NCBI GenBank assembly: GCA_947500775.1
Contig: CANMTD010000005.1
Location: 196,676-260,675, forward strand
Direction of reading: 5' to 3'
Length of the DNA stretch: 64,000 nucleotides
From: an uncultured Paracoccaceae bacterium
GTDB taxonomy: Bacteria; Pseudomonadota; Alphaproteobacteria; Rhodobacterales; Rhodobacteraceae
In this document: positions 9,345 to 19,282 of the stretch, piece by piece
How the letters are laid out: each line of letters opens with the position of its first letter
How positions within the stretch are numbered: position 1 is the first letter of the stretch
Notes under the pieces: generated by a model
What the model was told of the DNA's origin: nothing
Databases searched by the model: none
Seen by the model: only the letters and a program-made list of their open reading frames with translations
Position numbers and translations under genes: made by a program

Positions 9345-9957
9345 GGGAAATTCCTCCGATGGATAGAATGACGGCATCGGACTCGGTCCGGCTAGGGGTT
9401 TTTTGAACGTCAAATCGCCAGGATGCAAGCGCCGTTGCAAGCTCTTGCTGATACGAGGCGCCCTTTGGGAAAATCGCGGTTCCGCCGGGCGCCAGATGCC
9501 GTTCGGCAAAGCCCAATAAATCAACAATTGGCGCCAGGGCGCGGGCGGATAGGACATCGGCGTTCAATGGCGGGACCTGTTCGATTCGCTTTGCCAAGAC
9601 CTGCACATCAATCCCGGCTTCGCGCGCGACGGCACGCAGAAAGGTCGCCTTGCGCTGATCGCTTTCCACCAGCGTCACGGACATCTTTGGCCGCAGCTCG
9701 GCCGCCAATATGGCCACCACCATTCCGGGAAACCCCCCGCCGCTGCCCAGATCCGCCCAATGGGCCGCTGTGGGGTCGGCCAATTCAAAAATCTGAGCAG
9801 AATCAATGAAGTGGCGGGTCCACGCCTGCGCCAGACTGGCCTTGGAAACCAGATTGATCGCCGGATTCCACTTTTTCAACAGCGATTCATATGTGGCCAG
9901 CCGTTCACGTGTTTCACGTGAAACATTCAGTTCGGCCCCTTGGAACAGCTCGCTCAT
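9337..9957 (-). CDS. rsmG: 16S rRNA (guanine-N7) methyltransferase RsmG
   Basis: RsmG (GidB) methylates G527 of 16S rRNA using SAM. The 206 residues contain the [12 protein letters not shown] segment, the SAM-binding loop [12 protein letters not shown] near residue 70 and the [11 protein letters not shown] motif. The start ATG overlaps the mnmG stop (ATGA). An exact parS site lies in codons 11-16 and is read as Asn-Val-Ser-Arg-Glu-Thr, so the protein N-terminus is constrained by the segregation site. Confidence 0.96.
   Translation of the reverse strand: MSELFQGAELNVSRETRERLATYESLLKKWNPAINLVSKASLAQAWTRHFIDSAQIFELADPTAAHWADLGSGGGFPGMVVAILAAELRPKMSVTLVESDQRKATFLRAVAREAGIDVQVLAKRIEQVPPLNADVLSARALAPIVDLLGFAERHLAPGGTAIFPKGASYQQELATALASWRFDVQKTPSRTESDAVILSIGGISRV
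9910..9925. other. parS site 1 (inside rsmG)
   Basis: TGTTTCACGTGAAACA, a perfect 16-base palindrome identical to the alphaproteobacterial parS consensus bound by ParB. It lies within codons 11-16 of rsmG. A second half-like TTCACGTG directly abuts it on the left (about 9904-9911). Confidence 0.92.
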
Positions 9958-11819
9958 GCAGACCGGCGTTGCTGTTGCCGCAGGCGGGTCAGGATAAGCG
10001 TCAACGCAGCGGGCGTCATCCCATCCACGCGCCCCGCCTGCCCCAACGTCGCCGGGCGCACTTGGGTCAGTTTTGATTTCAACTCATTCGACAGGCCGAC
10101 CAATTGATCATAGTCGAAATCCAGCGGGATAACATGCGCCTCGTCCCGCTTCATCGCGGCGACGTCCTGGGCCTGACGGCTGATATAGTTGGCGTAAAGC
10201 GCATCGCGCTCCAACTGATCACGAACCTCAGAGGGAACCTCGCCCAACGACGGGTCCAGCTTGATCACGTCCGAGAACGTCACATCAGGAAAAGCCAACA
10301 GGTCAAAGCCGGACCGGCGGCTGCCGTCCTCGTTGACTTTGATACCCGCAGCGCCGATCTGTTTGGGCGTCAGGGACATTTTATCCAGCTGGCTGCGCGC
10401 CTGGGACATCACCTGCATCTTCTGTTCAAAGACCGAACGGCGCGTCTCGCCCACACATCCGAGAGAGATGCCAAGCGGCGTCAGCCGTTGATCCGCGTTA
10501 TCCGCCCGCAAAGACAGCCGGAATTCCGCGCGCGAGGTGAACATCCGGTAAGGTTCGCTAACGCCACGGGTCACCAGATCGTCGATCATCACGCCGATAT
10601 AGCTGTCCGCACGGCTGAACACGACTGGTTCCGCACCAAGCGCAGCCCGCGCGGCGTTCAAACCGGCGACCACGCCTTGGGCGGCGGCCTCTTCATACCC
10701 GGTGGTCCCGTTGATCTGACCGGCGAGATACAGGCCAGAGATATCCTTTACACTCAGGGTTGCCGTCAGCGCGCGCGGATCGACATAATCATATTCGATG
10801 GCATAGCCGGGCTGCAGGATCACAGCCTGCTCCAACCCGACGATAGATCGCACATAATCCACCTGAACCTCTTCAGGCAGCGACGTAGAAATGCCGTTGG
10901 GATAGATCGTCGGATCGTCCAGACCTTCGGGTTCCAGAAAAATCTGGTGCGAGGTTTTATCGGCGAACCGCACGATTTTATCTTCGATCGAGGGGCAATA
11001 GCGCGGGCCAACACCGTCGATATGGCCGCCGTACATCGCCGAGCGTTCCAGATTTTCGCGGATGATATCGTGTGTTTTCTCATTCGTATGGGTGATTCCG
11101 CAAGAAATCTGGCGGACATACGGCCCCTTGGACAGGAACGAAAACATCACCGGATCATCGTCACCGGGCTGACTTTCCAACCTGTCCCAGGCAATCGTGC
11201 GCCCATCCAGACGCGGCGGCGTTCCGGTTTTCAGGCGCCCGAGCGGCAGGTTAAAACTGTCGATCCGTTCGGCCAGCTTGATCGACGGCCGATCGCCCAT
11301 CCGTCCGCCGGGGCGTTGCACATCGCCGATATGGATGACGCCGCGCAGGAAAGTGCCCGTGGTCAGAACAACGGCGCCCGCGTTGATCGCGGTTCCATCG
11401 GCCAGCATAACCCCGGTAACGGCATCGCCGGTCATCAGAAAATCACTGGCCTCGCCTTCGATAACGGTCAGGTTTGGCGTCACGGCGATTTCCGCCTGCA
11501 TCGCCGCACGGTACAATTTGCGGTCCGCCTGGGTTCTGGGGCCTTGAACCGCAGGGCCTTTGCGGCGGTTGAGCAGGCGAAACTGAATTCCGGCGCCGTC
11601 GGCGACACGGCCCATCAACCCGTCAAGCGCATCAATTTCACGGACAAGGTGCCCCTTGCCCAGCCCACCAATCGCGGGGTTACAGGACATGACGCCCAGA
11701 TCGGTCTGGCGCAACGTCACCAACGCGGTCCGCGCCCCAAGGCGCGCCGCTGCATGGGCCGCATCCGTGCCTGCGTGACCCCCACCGATCACCACAACAT
11801 CAAAGTCGCGATGTTTCAC
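9954..11819 (-). CDS. mnmG: tRNA uridine-5-carboxymethylaminomethyl synthesis enzyme MnmG
   Basis: MnmG (GidA) is the FAD-dependent partner of MnmE, forming cmnm5U at the wobble position of several tRNAs. The dinucleotide-binding GGGHAG lies at 12-17; [12 protein letters not shown] and the [10 protein letters not shown] motif are typical. I chose the GTG at 11819 because AAGGAG lies exactly 8 bases upstream; the longer frame from GTG 11828 would add MFH but has its ribosome binding site abutting the start. The gene is about 621 residues, full length. It starts inside parS site 2 and overlaps rsmG at its stop. Confidence 0.95.
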   Translation of the reverse strand: MKHRDFDVVVIGGGHAGTDAAHAAARLGARTALVTLRQTDLGVMSCNPAIGGLGKGHLVREIDALDGLMGRVADGAGIQFRLLNRRKGPAVQGPRTQADRKLYRAAMQAEIAVTPNLTVIEGEASDFLMTGDAVTGVMLADGTAINAGAVVLTTGTFLRGVIHIGDVQRPGGRMGDRPSIKLAERIDSFNLPLGRLKTGTPPRLDGRTIAWDRLESQPGDDDPVMFSFLSKGPYVRQISCGITHTNEKTHDIIRENLERSAMYGGHIDGVGPRYCPSIEDKIVRFADKTSHQIFLEPEGLDDPTIYPNGISTSLPEEVQVDYVRSIVGLEQAVILQPGYAIEYDYVDPRALTATLSVKDISGLYLAGQINGTTGYEEAAAQGVVAGLNAARAALGAEPVVFSRADSYIGVMIDDLVTRGVSEPYRMFTSRAEFRLSLRADNADQRLTPLGISLGCVGETRRSVFEQKMQVMSQARSQLDKMSLTPKQIGAAGIKVNEDGSRRSGFDLLAFPDVTFSDVIKLDPSLGEVPSEVRDQLERDALYANYISRQAQDVAAMKRDEAHVIPLDFDYDQLVGLSNELKSKLTQVRPATLGQAGRVDGMTPAALTLILTRLRQQQRRSA

Positions 11820-11827
11820 GTGAAACA
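11812..11827. other. parS site 2 (at the mnmG start)
   Basis: A second exact TGTTTCACGTGAAACA. It covers the spacer between the mnmG ribosome binding site and its likely start codon, plus the first codons. It lies 1,902 bases from parS site 1. Confidence 0.92.
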
Positions 11828-11831
11828 CTCC

Positions 11832-13124
11832 TTATTTGCCAAGGCAAAAACTGGCAAAAATTTCATCTAGAATATGCTCGACATCGACGCGCCCGACCAG
11901 AGAATCCAGCGCCCGTATCGCCGAGCGCAGATCTTCGGCTGCCAACTCGGATCGTTCAGCACCACTTAATACCTGATTCCGTGCTGTTTCAATAGAGGCT
12001 AGCGCATGAAGAATTGCAATCCGGTGGCGTTCGCGGATCATGGCGGCAGCGCCCGCGGCTTTTTTCTCCAGAACGGCTGTGATGCGATCAATCAGTTCCG
12101 ACACGCCCGCCCCGGTCAAACCAGAGACTGCCCCCTCAACCTGCTGTGTGTAGTGGTCAGCCTTGCCATAAACCACAATATCTTGATCCGTTGGCGTCAA
12201 CGCGAGCTCTGACTTTTCCCTGTCCATCAGGAACACGCGCAAATCCGCGGCCGCGGACCGCGACATCGCGCGGTCGATTCCGATGCCTTCGACCACATCG
12301 GTGGTTTCCCGCAGGCCCGCAGTGTCCAGCACGGTGACCGGCAGACCGTTCAAATCCATCCGCACCTCGATCACGTCGCGGGTCGTGCCCGCGTATTCCG
12401 AAGTGATCGCCGCCTCGCGCCCGGCCAGCGCGTTCAGCAAGGTGGATTTTCCGATATTTGGCGGGCCGATGATCGCCACCTCGAACCCGTCGCGAATGCG
12501 TTCGGCCGCCGTGACGCCATTCGCCTCGCGGGTCAGATCGGTTTCCACCTGAGCCAACAGCTCCAGCACCTCGGGCGAGACATCGACCGGGACCTCTTCG
12601 TCTGCAAAATCAATGGTGGCTTCCAACAGGGCTGCGGCGCGGATCAGCTGTTTGCGCCAAACCTCGGCCCGCGCGCCGATAGAACCAGAAAGGACTTTCA
12701 ACGCCTGACGGCGCTGCGCCTCGGTCTCGGCCTCGATCAGATCGGACAGGCCTTCGACCTGCGCCAGATCCAGCCGTTCGTTTTCCAAGGCGCGGCGGGT
12801 GAATTCGCCGGGGTCGGCCAGGCGCAAACCTTCGATTGCTGATAAGGCGCGCAAAACCGCCGCCACCGTTGCCGGGCTGCCGTGAAGCTGCAGCTCGACC
12901 ACCTCTTCGCCGGTAAAGCTGGCGCCCGCGTCGAACACCAGAACCAGCGCGTGATCCAAAAGAACGCCGCCCGCATCATAAAGATGCCGCACCGCCGCCT
13001 GACGTGCCGGGGGGATATCCGCGCCAAGATGCGTCAACGCCGCCCGCGCCAAAGGCCCGGACAATCGAACGACCGCTACGCCGGCTTTGCCCCGCGCGGT
13101 TGCAAGTGCGTAAATCGTATCCAA
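11832..13124 (-). CDS. mnmE: tRNA modification GTPase MnmE
   Basis: MnmE (TrmE) is a GTPase that works with MnmG on wobble-uridine modification. The 430 residues begin [15 protein letters not shown], followed by the formyl-THF-binding N domain, a helical domain holding an inserted G domain (Walker [11 protein letters not shown]3 DTAGLRET), and the invariant C-terminal FCLGK with the catalytic-type Cys. A TTG start is used; the upstream ATG at 13138 is out of frame. It lies a few bases upstream of mnmG in the same operon. Confidence 0.96.
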   Translation of the reverse strand: MDTIYALATARGKAGVAVVRLSGPLARAALTHLGADIPPARQAAVRHLYDAGGVLLDHALVLVFDAGASFTGEEVVELQLHGSPATVAAVLRALSAIEGLRLADPGEFTRRALENERLDLAQVEGLSDLIEAETEAQRRQALKVLSGSIGARAEVWRKQLIRAAALLEATIDFADEEVPVDVSPEVLELLAQVETDLTREANGVTAAERIRDGFEVAIIGPPNIGKSTLLNALAGREAAITSEYAGTTRDVIEVRMDLNGLPVTVLDTAGLRETTDVVEGIGIDRAMSRSAAADLRVFLMDREKSELALTPTDQDIVVYGKADHYTQQVEGAVSGLTGAGVSELIDRITAVLEKKAAGAAAMIRERHRIAILHALASIETARNQVLSGAERSELAAEDLRSAIRALDSLVGRVDVEHILDEIFASFCLGK

Positions 13125-13149
13125 CGGATGGTCCCCATGCCGAAGCAGA

Positions 13150-14421
13150 TCAGGTGTTCATCGAATCAAAGAATTCTGCGTTGGTCTTGGTCTGTTTCAA
13201 CTTCGAAATCAGGAATTCGATGGCATCGGTTGTACCCATCGGATTCAGGATACGGCGCAGAACAAAGGTTTTCTGCAGATTGACCTTATCAACCAACAGA
13301 TCTTCTTTCCGGGTGCCGGATTTCAGAACATCCATCGCCGGGAACACGCGTTTGTCCGCAACCTTGCGATCCAGAACGATTTCCGAGTTACCGGTGCCTT
13401 TGAATTCTTCGAAGATCACCTCGTCCATCCGGCTGCCGGTATCGATCAGCGCGGTGGCGATGATGGTCAGGCTGCCGCCTTCTTCGATGTTCCGGGCGGC
13501 GCCGAAGAACCGCTTTGGCCGCTGCAGGGCATTGGCGTCAACACCACCGGTCAGAACCTTACCCGAGGATGGCACGACCGTGTTGAACGCGCGACCCAGA
13601 CGGGTGATCGAATCCAGCAGGATGACAACGTCACGCTTATGTTCGACCAGGCGCTTTGCCTTTTCGATCACCATCTCGGCCACGGCAACATGGCGGGTGG
13701 CGGGTTCGTCGAAGGTCGAAGATACAACCTCGCCCTTCACCGAACGCTGCATATCGGTCACCTCTTCGGGGCGTTCATCGATCAGCAGGACGATCAGATA
13801 ACATTCCGGGTGATTTTGTTCGATCGAATGCGCAATGTTTTGAAGCAGAACGGTTTTACCGGTCCGCGGCGGGGCCACGATCAGCGACCGCTGGCCTTTG
13901 CCGATCGGCGCCACCAGATCGATAATCCGGGCTGAACGGTCTTTGATGGTCGGATCTTCGATTTCCATCGTCATCCGCTCATCGGGGTAAAGCGGTGTCA
14001 GGTTGTCAAAGTTGATCTTGTGCTTGGCTTTTTCGGGCGCCTCAAAGTTGATCTGCGTGACCTTGGTGATGGCAAAGTAACGCTCATTCTCGCGCGGGGC
14101 CTGAATGACACCTTCAACGGTATCCCCGGTACGCAGCGAGTGCTGGCGGATCATGTCGGGCGAGACATAGATGTCATCCGGACCCGGCAGATAGTTCGCC
14201 TCGGGCGAGCGCAGGAATCCGAACCCGTCCTGCAGAACCTCAAGAACCCCATCGCCCGAGATTTCCCAACCATCCTCGGCACGTTCCTTGAGGATGGAAA
14301 ACATCATGTCGCCTTTGCGCATCGTGGATGCGTTTTCGATCTCCAGCTCTTCGGCCATCGAAAGAAGGTCTTTGGGGCTCTTTGCCTTCAGGTCGGCAAG
14401 ATTCAAACATTCTTGGGTCAT
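13150..14421 (-). CDS. rho: Transcription termination factor Rho
   Basis: Rho is the hexameric RNA helicase that terminates transcription. The 423 residues (usual length) have an N-terminal Rho-N helical domain ([20 protein letters not shown]), the RNA-binding cold-shock fold ([23 protein letters not shown]), Walker [22 protein letters not shown] and the Q-loop/R-loop region near [11 protein letters not shown]. The ATG at 14421 ([12 protein letters not shown]) is chosen over an upstream TTG, since family members start there. It is leftward, between hemJ and mnmE, the standard alphaproteobacterial order next to oriC. Confidence 0.96.
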   Translation of the reverse strand: MTQECLNLADLKAKSPKDLLSMAEELEIENASTMRKGDMMFSILKERAEDGWEISGDGVLEVLQDGFGFLRSPEANYLPGPDDIYVSPDMIRQHSLRTGDTVEGVIQAPRENERYFAITKVTQINFEAPEKAKHKINFDNLTPLYPDERMTMEIEDPTIKDRSARIIDLVAPIGKGQRSLIVAPPRTGKTVLLQNIAHSIEQNHPECYLIVLLIDERPEEVTDMQRSVKGEVVSSTFDEPATRHVAVAEMVIEKAKRLVEHKRDVVILLDSITRLGRAFNTVVPSSGKVLTGGVDANALQRPKRFFGAARNIEEGGSLTIIATALIDTGSRMDEVIFEEFKGTGNSEIVLDRKVADKRVFPAMDVLKSGTRKEDLLVDKVNLQKTFVLRRILNPMGTTDAIEFLISKLKQTKTNAEFFDSMNT

Positions 14422-14542
14422 TGGGGGTAACTTCGCTTTGACCAGGGCCAACGGGTGGCGGGTCAGGAAAAAAGGGAAAACAACTGGCAGGACTGCCGTT
14501 AGCCCGGGGATGTAAGGGCTTAACTGGCCGGAGTCAAGAAAC

Positions 14543-14992
14543 TCAGAACTTCACGACCACTGAAAACACGATCACCAGCAAAAACACGGTCGGCAGCTCG
14601 TTCATCATGCGATACCGCCGCCCGGTCAACGTGTTCTGCCCTGCCTTGAAATCCTTGAACCGCAAGGCCAGCCAATGATGGAACCAGGTCATTCCCAGAA
14701 CGCCAAAGGTCTTGGTGTAGGGCCAGATATCCGACCAATCGACAATGCCGGGTGTGAAGACCAGCATCAGGCCGAATATCCAGACCGCAATCATCGACGG
14801 GTTCATGATGTACCGCAGAAGTTTGCGTTCCATCGTTTGAAACAACTGATCTGTTTCGCTGTCTGCTGCGACCTGTTCGGTATGATACACAAACAATCTG
14901 GGCAGATAGAACAACCCGGCCATCCAGGTAATCACTGAAATAATATGCAGCGCCTTTGTCCAAGGGTAAAAAGAAGCAAGCATATCAGTCAT
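14543..14992 (-). CDS. hemJ: Protoporphyrinogen IX oxidase HemJ
   Basis: HemJ oxidises protoporphyrinogen IX to protoporphyrin IX in the inner membrane, the penultimate step of heme synthesis. The 149 residues form about four membrane helices. The conserved His is in [20 protein letters not shown] near the N-terminus, with YLPRLFVYH, the [13 protein letters not shown] segment and the WFHHW motif typical of the family. The gene borders the predicted oriC on the right and faces toward rho. Confidence 0.93.
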   Translation of the reverse strand: MTDMLASFYPWTKALHIISVITWMAGLFYLPRLFVYHTEQVAADSETDQLFQTMERKLLRYIMNPSMIAVWIFGLMLVFTPGIVDWSDIWPYTKTFGVLGMTWFHHWLALRFKDFKAGQNTLTGRRYRMMNELPTVFLLVIVFSVVVKF

Positions 14993-15409
14993 GAAAAAAT
15001 CCTGTCCTGTCGGCCTTCCTTCTAAAATAAATAAGAAAGAAAAGAAAAGATGATGTTTTAGTAGGGGCTGGGGATTGTGGGGATTATTGATCTATCAACG
15101 AAGTTTCTCACAGCCTGTTCTCTAGGCGTTAAGAACTGTTAATAACTGTGGACTTTTCTGAAATGATCATATTAATCTAATAATATCAATTAGATAAAAA
15201 GGAATGGCTGTGGATAATTTGGTGGGTATTTATGTATCGTAAACCATCTTTGAAAGTTATCAGCAGACCACCCAGGGCCCATTTCCACCGTGTACAAAAA
15301 CTTAAGAAGACGAGATAAGCAGAGCTGAGATGTAGAAAGATCCCATTCTGTCCACATCCCGAAAAAACATGCGCAGTCTTCACGGGCAATTGTCCACAGG
15401 TCTTTCAAC
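14993..15409. other. Predicted chromosomal replication origin (oriC), hemJ-maf intergenic region
   Basis: This 417-base gap is the longest in the window and is strikingly AT-rich against its surroundings, particularly 15160-15200. It holds a perfect DnaA box (TGTGGATAA, 15209-15217, minus-strand TTATCCACA), a one-mismatch box TTGTCCACA (15390-15398), and weaker TCCACA-core boxes at 15348-15356, 15147-15155 and 15076-15084. Flanking gene order (rho, hemJ / maf, aroE, coaE, dnaQ, secB, with parAB nearby) is that of known alphaproteobacterial origins. A TTAA-N6-TTAA near 15129-15142 is a near-miss to the CtrA motif. I see no gene in it. Confidence 0.85.
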
Positions 15410-16009
15410 ATGCCACAAACGATAATTCTGGCCTCGGGGTCGGTCATACGACAGGAACTTTTGAAAAATGCGGGGGTCGAATTCGCCGTCGATCCCGCCC
15501 GCATTGACGAAGACGCAATCCGTCAATCGCTAGAGGCCGAAGAGGCCACCCCACGTGACATCGCCGATACGCTGGCCGAATTCAAAGCGCGCCGCATCGG
15601 CGAAAAACACCCCGAAGCGATGGTAATCGGCTGCGATCAGGTGCTGGAGTTCAAGGGCGATGTGCTGAGCAAACCCAAAGACCTGGATGACGCCAAGGCA
15701 CAACTGAAACGCCTGCGGGCCAATCGGCATAAACTTCTGTCGGCCGTCGTCGTTTATCAAGATGGCAAACCGATCTGGCGACACGTGGGTGAGGTCAGGC
15801 TGATGATGCGCCCATTTTCCGACACCTATCTGGATGCCTACCTTTTGCGGAATTGGGACAGTATTCAACACGCGGTAGGATGTTATAAACTTGAAGAAGA
15901 GGGCGTGCGCCTGTTCGCCAGGGTTGAAGGGGATTATTTCACCGTGCTTGGTTTACCGCTTGTCGAGCTTTTGTCGTTTCTGACCACCCGCGGAGTGTTA
16001 AAAGCATGA
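15410..16009 (+). CDS. maf: Maf family nucleotide pyrophosphatase
   Basis: Maf proteins hydrolyse modified or non-canonical nucleoside triphosphates. The 199 residues show the N-terminal substrate loop LASGSVIRQELL (8-19), the catalytic-region IGCDQVLEFKG, and SKPKDLDDAKAQLKRLRANRH of the family. Which Maf subgroup (7-methyl-GTP or dTTP/UTP) it belongs to is not certain; the loop is closer to the YceF-like form. It is first in a rightward operon leaving oriC and overlaps aroE by ATGA. Confidence 0.92.
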   Translation: MPQTIILASGSVIRQELLKNAGVEFAVDPARIDEDAIRQSLEAEEATPRDIADTLAEFKARRIGEKHPEAMVIGCDQVLEFKGDVLSKPKDLDDAKAQLKRLRANRHKLLSAVVVYQDGKPIWRHVGEVRLMMRPFSDTYLDAYLLRNWDSIQHAVGCYKLEEEGVRLFARVEGDYFTVLGLPLVELLSFLTTRGVLKA

Positions 16010-16839
16010 GCGACAAGATCCCATTGGCCGGCGTTGTCGGCTCTCCGATCGCCCATTCCAAATCCCCGCTGCTGCAGAACCACTGGCTGCGTACCTATGG
16101 GATCGAGGGGCACTATATCCCGATGGACGTCAGTCAGAGCGACCTGAAATCGGTGTTGGAAATCCTGCCGAAGATCGGATTTGTCGGCGTGAACGTCACG
16201 ATCCCGCATAAGGAAACGGTGTTGGGTCTGGCCGATCTTGTCACCGACCGCGCGGCGTTGATCGGGGCGGCGAATACGCTGATATTCCGTAAGGACGGCA
16301 AGATTCATGCCGATAATACAGATGGTTACGGGTTCATTCAGAACCTCAGGCAGAATGCGCCGGACTGGGATGCCGCATCGGGGCCGGCGGCGGTGATCGG
16401 GGCTGGCGGGGCTGCGCGGGCGGTCGTTGCCTCTTTGGTCGAAGTGGGCGCGCCCGAGATCAGAATTTCCAACCGGACCCGCGCGCGGGCCGATGCGCTG
16501 AAGGCGGAATTCGGGGCGAAGATCACGGTTTACGACTGGGTGCAGGCGGGAAACATGATCGAAGGGGCGGCAACGGTTGTGAATACGACCTCGCTGGGCA
16601 TGGTCGGAAAATCGGAATTCCGGGTGCCGCTGGACGGGTTGTCCCCCGACGCGGTTGTCACCGATCTGGTCTATACCCCCCTGCGCACCAAATTCCTGGA
16701 GGCGGCCGAGGCCGTGGGCTGCACGACGGTCGATGGTCTGGGCATGTTGCTGCATCAGGCGGCCCCCGGTTTCGAACGCTGGTTCGGTGTCCGCCCCGAG
16801 GTGAATGAGGCCACCCGTAACGTTGTTCTGGGATTATGA
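16006..16839 (+). CDS. aroE: Shikimate dehydrogenase
   Basis: AroE reduces 3-dehydroshikimate to shikimate with NADPH in aromatic amino acid synthesis. The 277 residues contain the shikimate-binding GSPIAHSKSP near the N-terminus, the catalytic-Lys motif NVTIPHKE (about 65-72), NTDGYG, and the Rossmann loop GAGGAARA. It overlaps maf at the start and coaE at the end (ATGA), so the three genes are translationally coupled. Confidence 0.97.
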   Translation: MSDKIPLAGVVGSPIAHSKSPLLQNHWLRTYGIEGHYIPMDVSQSDLKSVLEILPKIGFVGVNVTIPHKETVLGLADLVTDRAALIGAANTLIFRKDGKIHADNTDGYGFIQNLRQNAPDWDAASGPAAVIGAGGAARAVVASLVEVGAPEIRISNRTRARADALKAEFGAKITVYDWVQAGNMIEGAATVVNTTSLGMVGKSEFRVPLDGLSPDAVVTDLVYTPLRTKFLEAAEAVGCTTVDGLGMLLHQAAPGFERWFGVRPEVNEATRNVVLGL

Positions 16840-17441
16840 GCGACCGCCCCTTTTGCCTTGGCCTGACCGGTTCCATCGGGATGGGAAAATCCACGACCGC
16901 CGCGATGTTCGCGGATCAGGGCATCCCGGTCTGGGATGCGGATGCGGCGGTTCACCGACTATATGCGCCGGGTGGTGCCGCGGTGGGACCGATTGCGCAA
17001 ATTTTCCCGAAAGCCACTGTAAATCAATCGGTTGACCGTGATGTTCTGAAAGCATGGATCGCGCAGGACCCGGCAGCACTTGGCCGGATCGAAGCCGTCG
17101 TTCATCCGCTGGTCGCGCAGGACCGCGCCGATTTCATCGCGCAATACGGTGCGCAGGATATCGTGGTTCTGGATATTCCGCTGCTGTTCGAAACCAACAG
17201 TGCGGCACAGATGGACGCCGTTGCCGTGGTCTCTGTCCCGCCTGAGGTACAGCGCGACCGGGTTCTGGCCCGCCCCGGCATGACCGAGGCTCATTTTCAG
17301 GCGATATTGGCGAAACAGATGCCAAACGCCGAAAAACTTGCGCAGGCCGATTACATCATCGAAACACTGACGCTTGATGGCGCCCGCGCGGCGGTCCACT
17401 CTGTCATCGCGGATATCAGAAAAAGGCAGACCCATGCGTGA
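16836..17441 (+). CDS. coaE: Dephospho-CoA kinase
   Basis: CoaE phosphorylates dephospho-CoA, the last step of coenzyme A synthesis. The 201 residues carry Walker A GLTGSIGMGKST at 9-20, the DADAAVHRLYAPGG segment, and VLDIPLLFE of the family. It overlaps aroE upstream and dnaQ by 8 bases downstream. Confidence 0.97.
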   Translation: MSDRPFCLGLTGSIGMGKSTTAAMFADQGIPVWDADAAVHRLYAPGGAAVGPIAQIFPKATVNQSVDRDVLKAWIAQDPAALGRIEAVVHPLVAQDRADFIAQYGAQDIVVLDIPLLFETNSAAQMDAVAVVSVPPEVQRDRVLARPGMTEAHFQAILAKQMPNAEKLAQADYIIETLTLDGARAAVHSVIADIRKRQTHA

Positions 17442-18129
17442 AATCGTGCTGGATACGGAAACCACAGGTTTTGAACCCGAAGCCGGGGACCGGATCGTCG
17501 AGATTGGCGCGGTCGAGCTGTGGAACCACCTGCCCACCGGCAAGACCTATCACCAATATATCAACCCCGAACGCAGCATGCCGAAAGAGGCGTTCGAGGT
17601 GCACGGGCTGGGCGATGATTTCCTGCGGGACAAACCGGTTTTCAGCAAGGTTGGTCACGCATTCATTGATTTTATCGGCGATGCAAAGCTGGTGATTCAC
17701 AACGCGGCCTTCGACATGAAATTCCTGAATGCCGAGCTGGGTTGGATGGGGCTGCCGAAACTGCCGTGGGAACAGGCGCTGGATACTTTGGCGATTGCGC
17801 GCAAACGGTTTCCGGGATCGCCCGCGTCGCTGGATGCGCTGTGCCGCCGCTTTGGCATCGACAACTCGTCCCGAACCCTGCACGGCGCCTTGCTGGATTC
17901 CGAAATTCTGGCCGAGGTTTATCTGGAGCTGATCGGCGGGCGACAGCCTGATTTCGGGCTAAACCCACAGGCGGATACCACAAAAGCCGAAGCTGGCGAC
18001 GCCCCGGTCTGGCGGGCCGGTGCCCGGCCAACACCCCTGTCCCCGCGGATTACAGACACCGAGGCCGCCGCCCATACCGCCTTTGTCGAAGGAATGGGCG
18101 ACGATGCGCTTTGGAAAAAGCTGGGCTAA
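17434..18129 (+). CDS. dnaQ: DNA polymerase III epsilon subunit (3'-5' exonuclease)
   Basis: DnaQ is the proofreading exonuclease of the replicative polymerase. The 231 residues have ExoI LDTETTGF (Asp7 and Glu9 as metal ligands), the VHGL and HNAAFDMKFLNAEL ExoII region, and ExoIII-type HGALLDSEILAEVY with its His and Asp. The frame is open 60 bases further upstream, but the ATG at 17434 gives the standard MREIVLDTETTG start, with AAAAGG upstream. The C-terminal 50 residues are a variable alpha-subunit tether. Confidence 0.96.
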   Translation: MREIVLDTETTGFEPEAGDRIVEIGAVELWNHLPTGKTYHQYINPERSMPKEAFEVHGLGDDFLRDKPVFSKVGHAFIDFIGDAKLVIHNAAFDMKFLNAELGWMGLPKLPWEQALDTLAIARKRFPGSPASLDALCRRFGIDNSSRTLHGALLDSEILAEVYLELIGGRQPDFGLNPQADTTKAEAGDAPVWRAGARPTPLSPRITDTEAAAHTAFVEGMGDDALWKKLG

Positions 18130-18132
18130 ACC

Positions 18133-18630
18133 TTAGTTTACAGGCGCGCCAGCATTCGCTTCGGCACGTCGGGCAATTTCCTGACGGTAAAGCGCAAGGA
18201 AATCGACCATTTCCAGGTTTAGCGGCGGGAAACCACCGTCGCGGGTCAGGTCACTGACGACCCGGCGCACGAAGGGGAACAACATCCGCGGGCATTCGAT
18301 CAGCAGGAACGGGTGCAGCTGATCCTCGGGCACGTTTTCCACGTGGAAAATGCCGGCATATTCCAGTTCCAGCAGGAACAGCGGCGATTGATCCGCCTTG
18401 TTGTTCGACCGCACCGTGAATTTGGTGATGATTTCGTACTGATGCTCGGCCGAGCGTTTCTTGGCATCCAGCGCGACCTGAACCTGAATATCGGGGTTCA
18501 CCTCGCCGGCGACACCTTTCTGAACCAGAAGGTTTTCGAAAGACATGTCGCGAATGTATTGACCCAGAATTTGCATTTTCAATTGCGGCTGTGCCGCGCC
18601 GGTCGCACCGCCTTCAGAGGCATCCGTCAT
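18133..18630 (-). CDS. secB: Protein-export chaperone SecB
   Basis: SecB keeps secretory preproteins unfolded and delivers them to SecA. The 165 residues contain ILGQYIRDMSFENL, YAGIFHVENVPED and LLIECPRMLFPFVRRVVSDLTRDGGFPPL, all diagnostic. The gene is convergent with dnaQ. A parS-like palindrome (18335-18350) is embedded in the FHVE codons. Confidence 0.97.
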   Translation of the reverse strand: MTDASEGGATGAAQPQLKMQILGQYIRDMSFENLLVQKGVAGEVNPDIQVQVALDAKKRSAEHQYEIITKFTVRSNNKADQSPLFLLELEYAGIFHVENVPEDQLHPFLLIECPRMLFPFVRRVVSDLTRDGGFPPLNLEMVDFLALYRQEIARRAEANAGAPVN

Positions 18631-18694
18631 AATGTTCGCTCCTGCGAATGTTGGTTACGCGTCGCGCGCTCATTAACAGGAAGCGAAGGGCGGC

Positions 18695-19171
18695 TCAATG
18701 CCGGGTCCAACCAGAGTCGCCTTTGGCACCCGGATCATTGCGGTCAATTTCTTCGTATTCGGCATCGATCACGTCAGCTTGACGGGGATGGGCCTGTTGC
18801 GACGGGTGTGTGGTAAAAGACTGAACCTGAATTTTGGTCCGCAACCAGCGATAGGCCGCCGCGCGAAACGGCGGAAACAGCAACAGGAATCCCAAGGCAT
18901 CGGTGAAAAACCCCGGCGTCAGCAACAGCGCGCCCGCAAACAGGATCATCGCGCCATGGGCCAGCGGCTCCGATGGATCGCGTAATTCGCCGAACGAACT
19001 GCGGATTTGTGTCATCGCCAACGCGCCTTGCGCCCGCATCAGCGCAGTGCCCAAAAACGCCGTGACCAGAACGATCAACAACGTCGGCCACAGGCCGATC
19101 AGACCGCCAACCTGAATGAACAGGGCGATCTCGATCAGGGGAACTGCGACAAACAGCGCAAAAAGCCACAT
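18695..19171 (-). CDS. fxsA: FxsA family membrane protein
   Basis: FxsA is a cytoplasmic-membrane protein; in E. coli its overproduction relieves exclusion of phage T7 by the F plasmid, and its normal role is unclear. The 158 residues begin MWLFALFVAVPLIEIALFIQVGG, the family hallmark, with further helices at about 25-45 and 75-100 and a charged cytoplasmic tail. I chose the ATG at 19171 because AAGGA lies 7 bases upstream; an ATG two codons earlier is the alternative. It is divergent from the Tim44-like gene. Confidence 0.88.
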   Translation of the reverse strand: MWLFALFVAVPLIEIALFIQVGGLIGLWPTLLIVLVTAFLGTALMRAQGALAMTQIRSSFGELRDPSEPLAHGAMILFAGALLLTPGFFTDALGFLLLFPPFRAAAYRWLRTKIQVQSFTTHPSQQAHPRQADVIDAEYEEIDRNDPGAKGDSGWTRH

Positions 19172-19282
19172 AGGCATATCCTTTTTTCCGTCTGGCAGGC
19201 TGGTGGACTTGAAGGCCACCGTGTCCTACATAAGTGCGGTATGGCTATGTTACCAACCCCTGCTGCGCTTCATGAGGTATAA

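Noticed and set aside
10104-11870. A 588-residue plus-strand open frame antisense to mnmG
   Set aside because: It lacks any recognisable domain, mirrors the codon bias of mnmG and has no ribosome binding site.
15129-15142. CtrA site in oriC (TTAA-GAACTG-TTAA)
   Set aside because: The spacer is 6 rather than 7 bases, so it is only a near-miss, unlike the exact motif at 35830.
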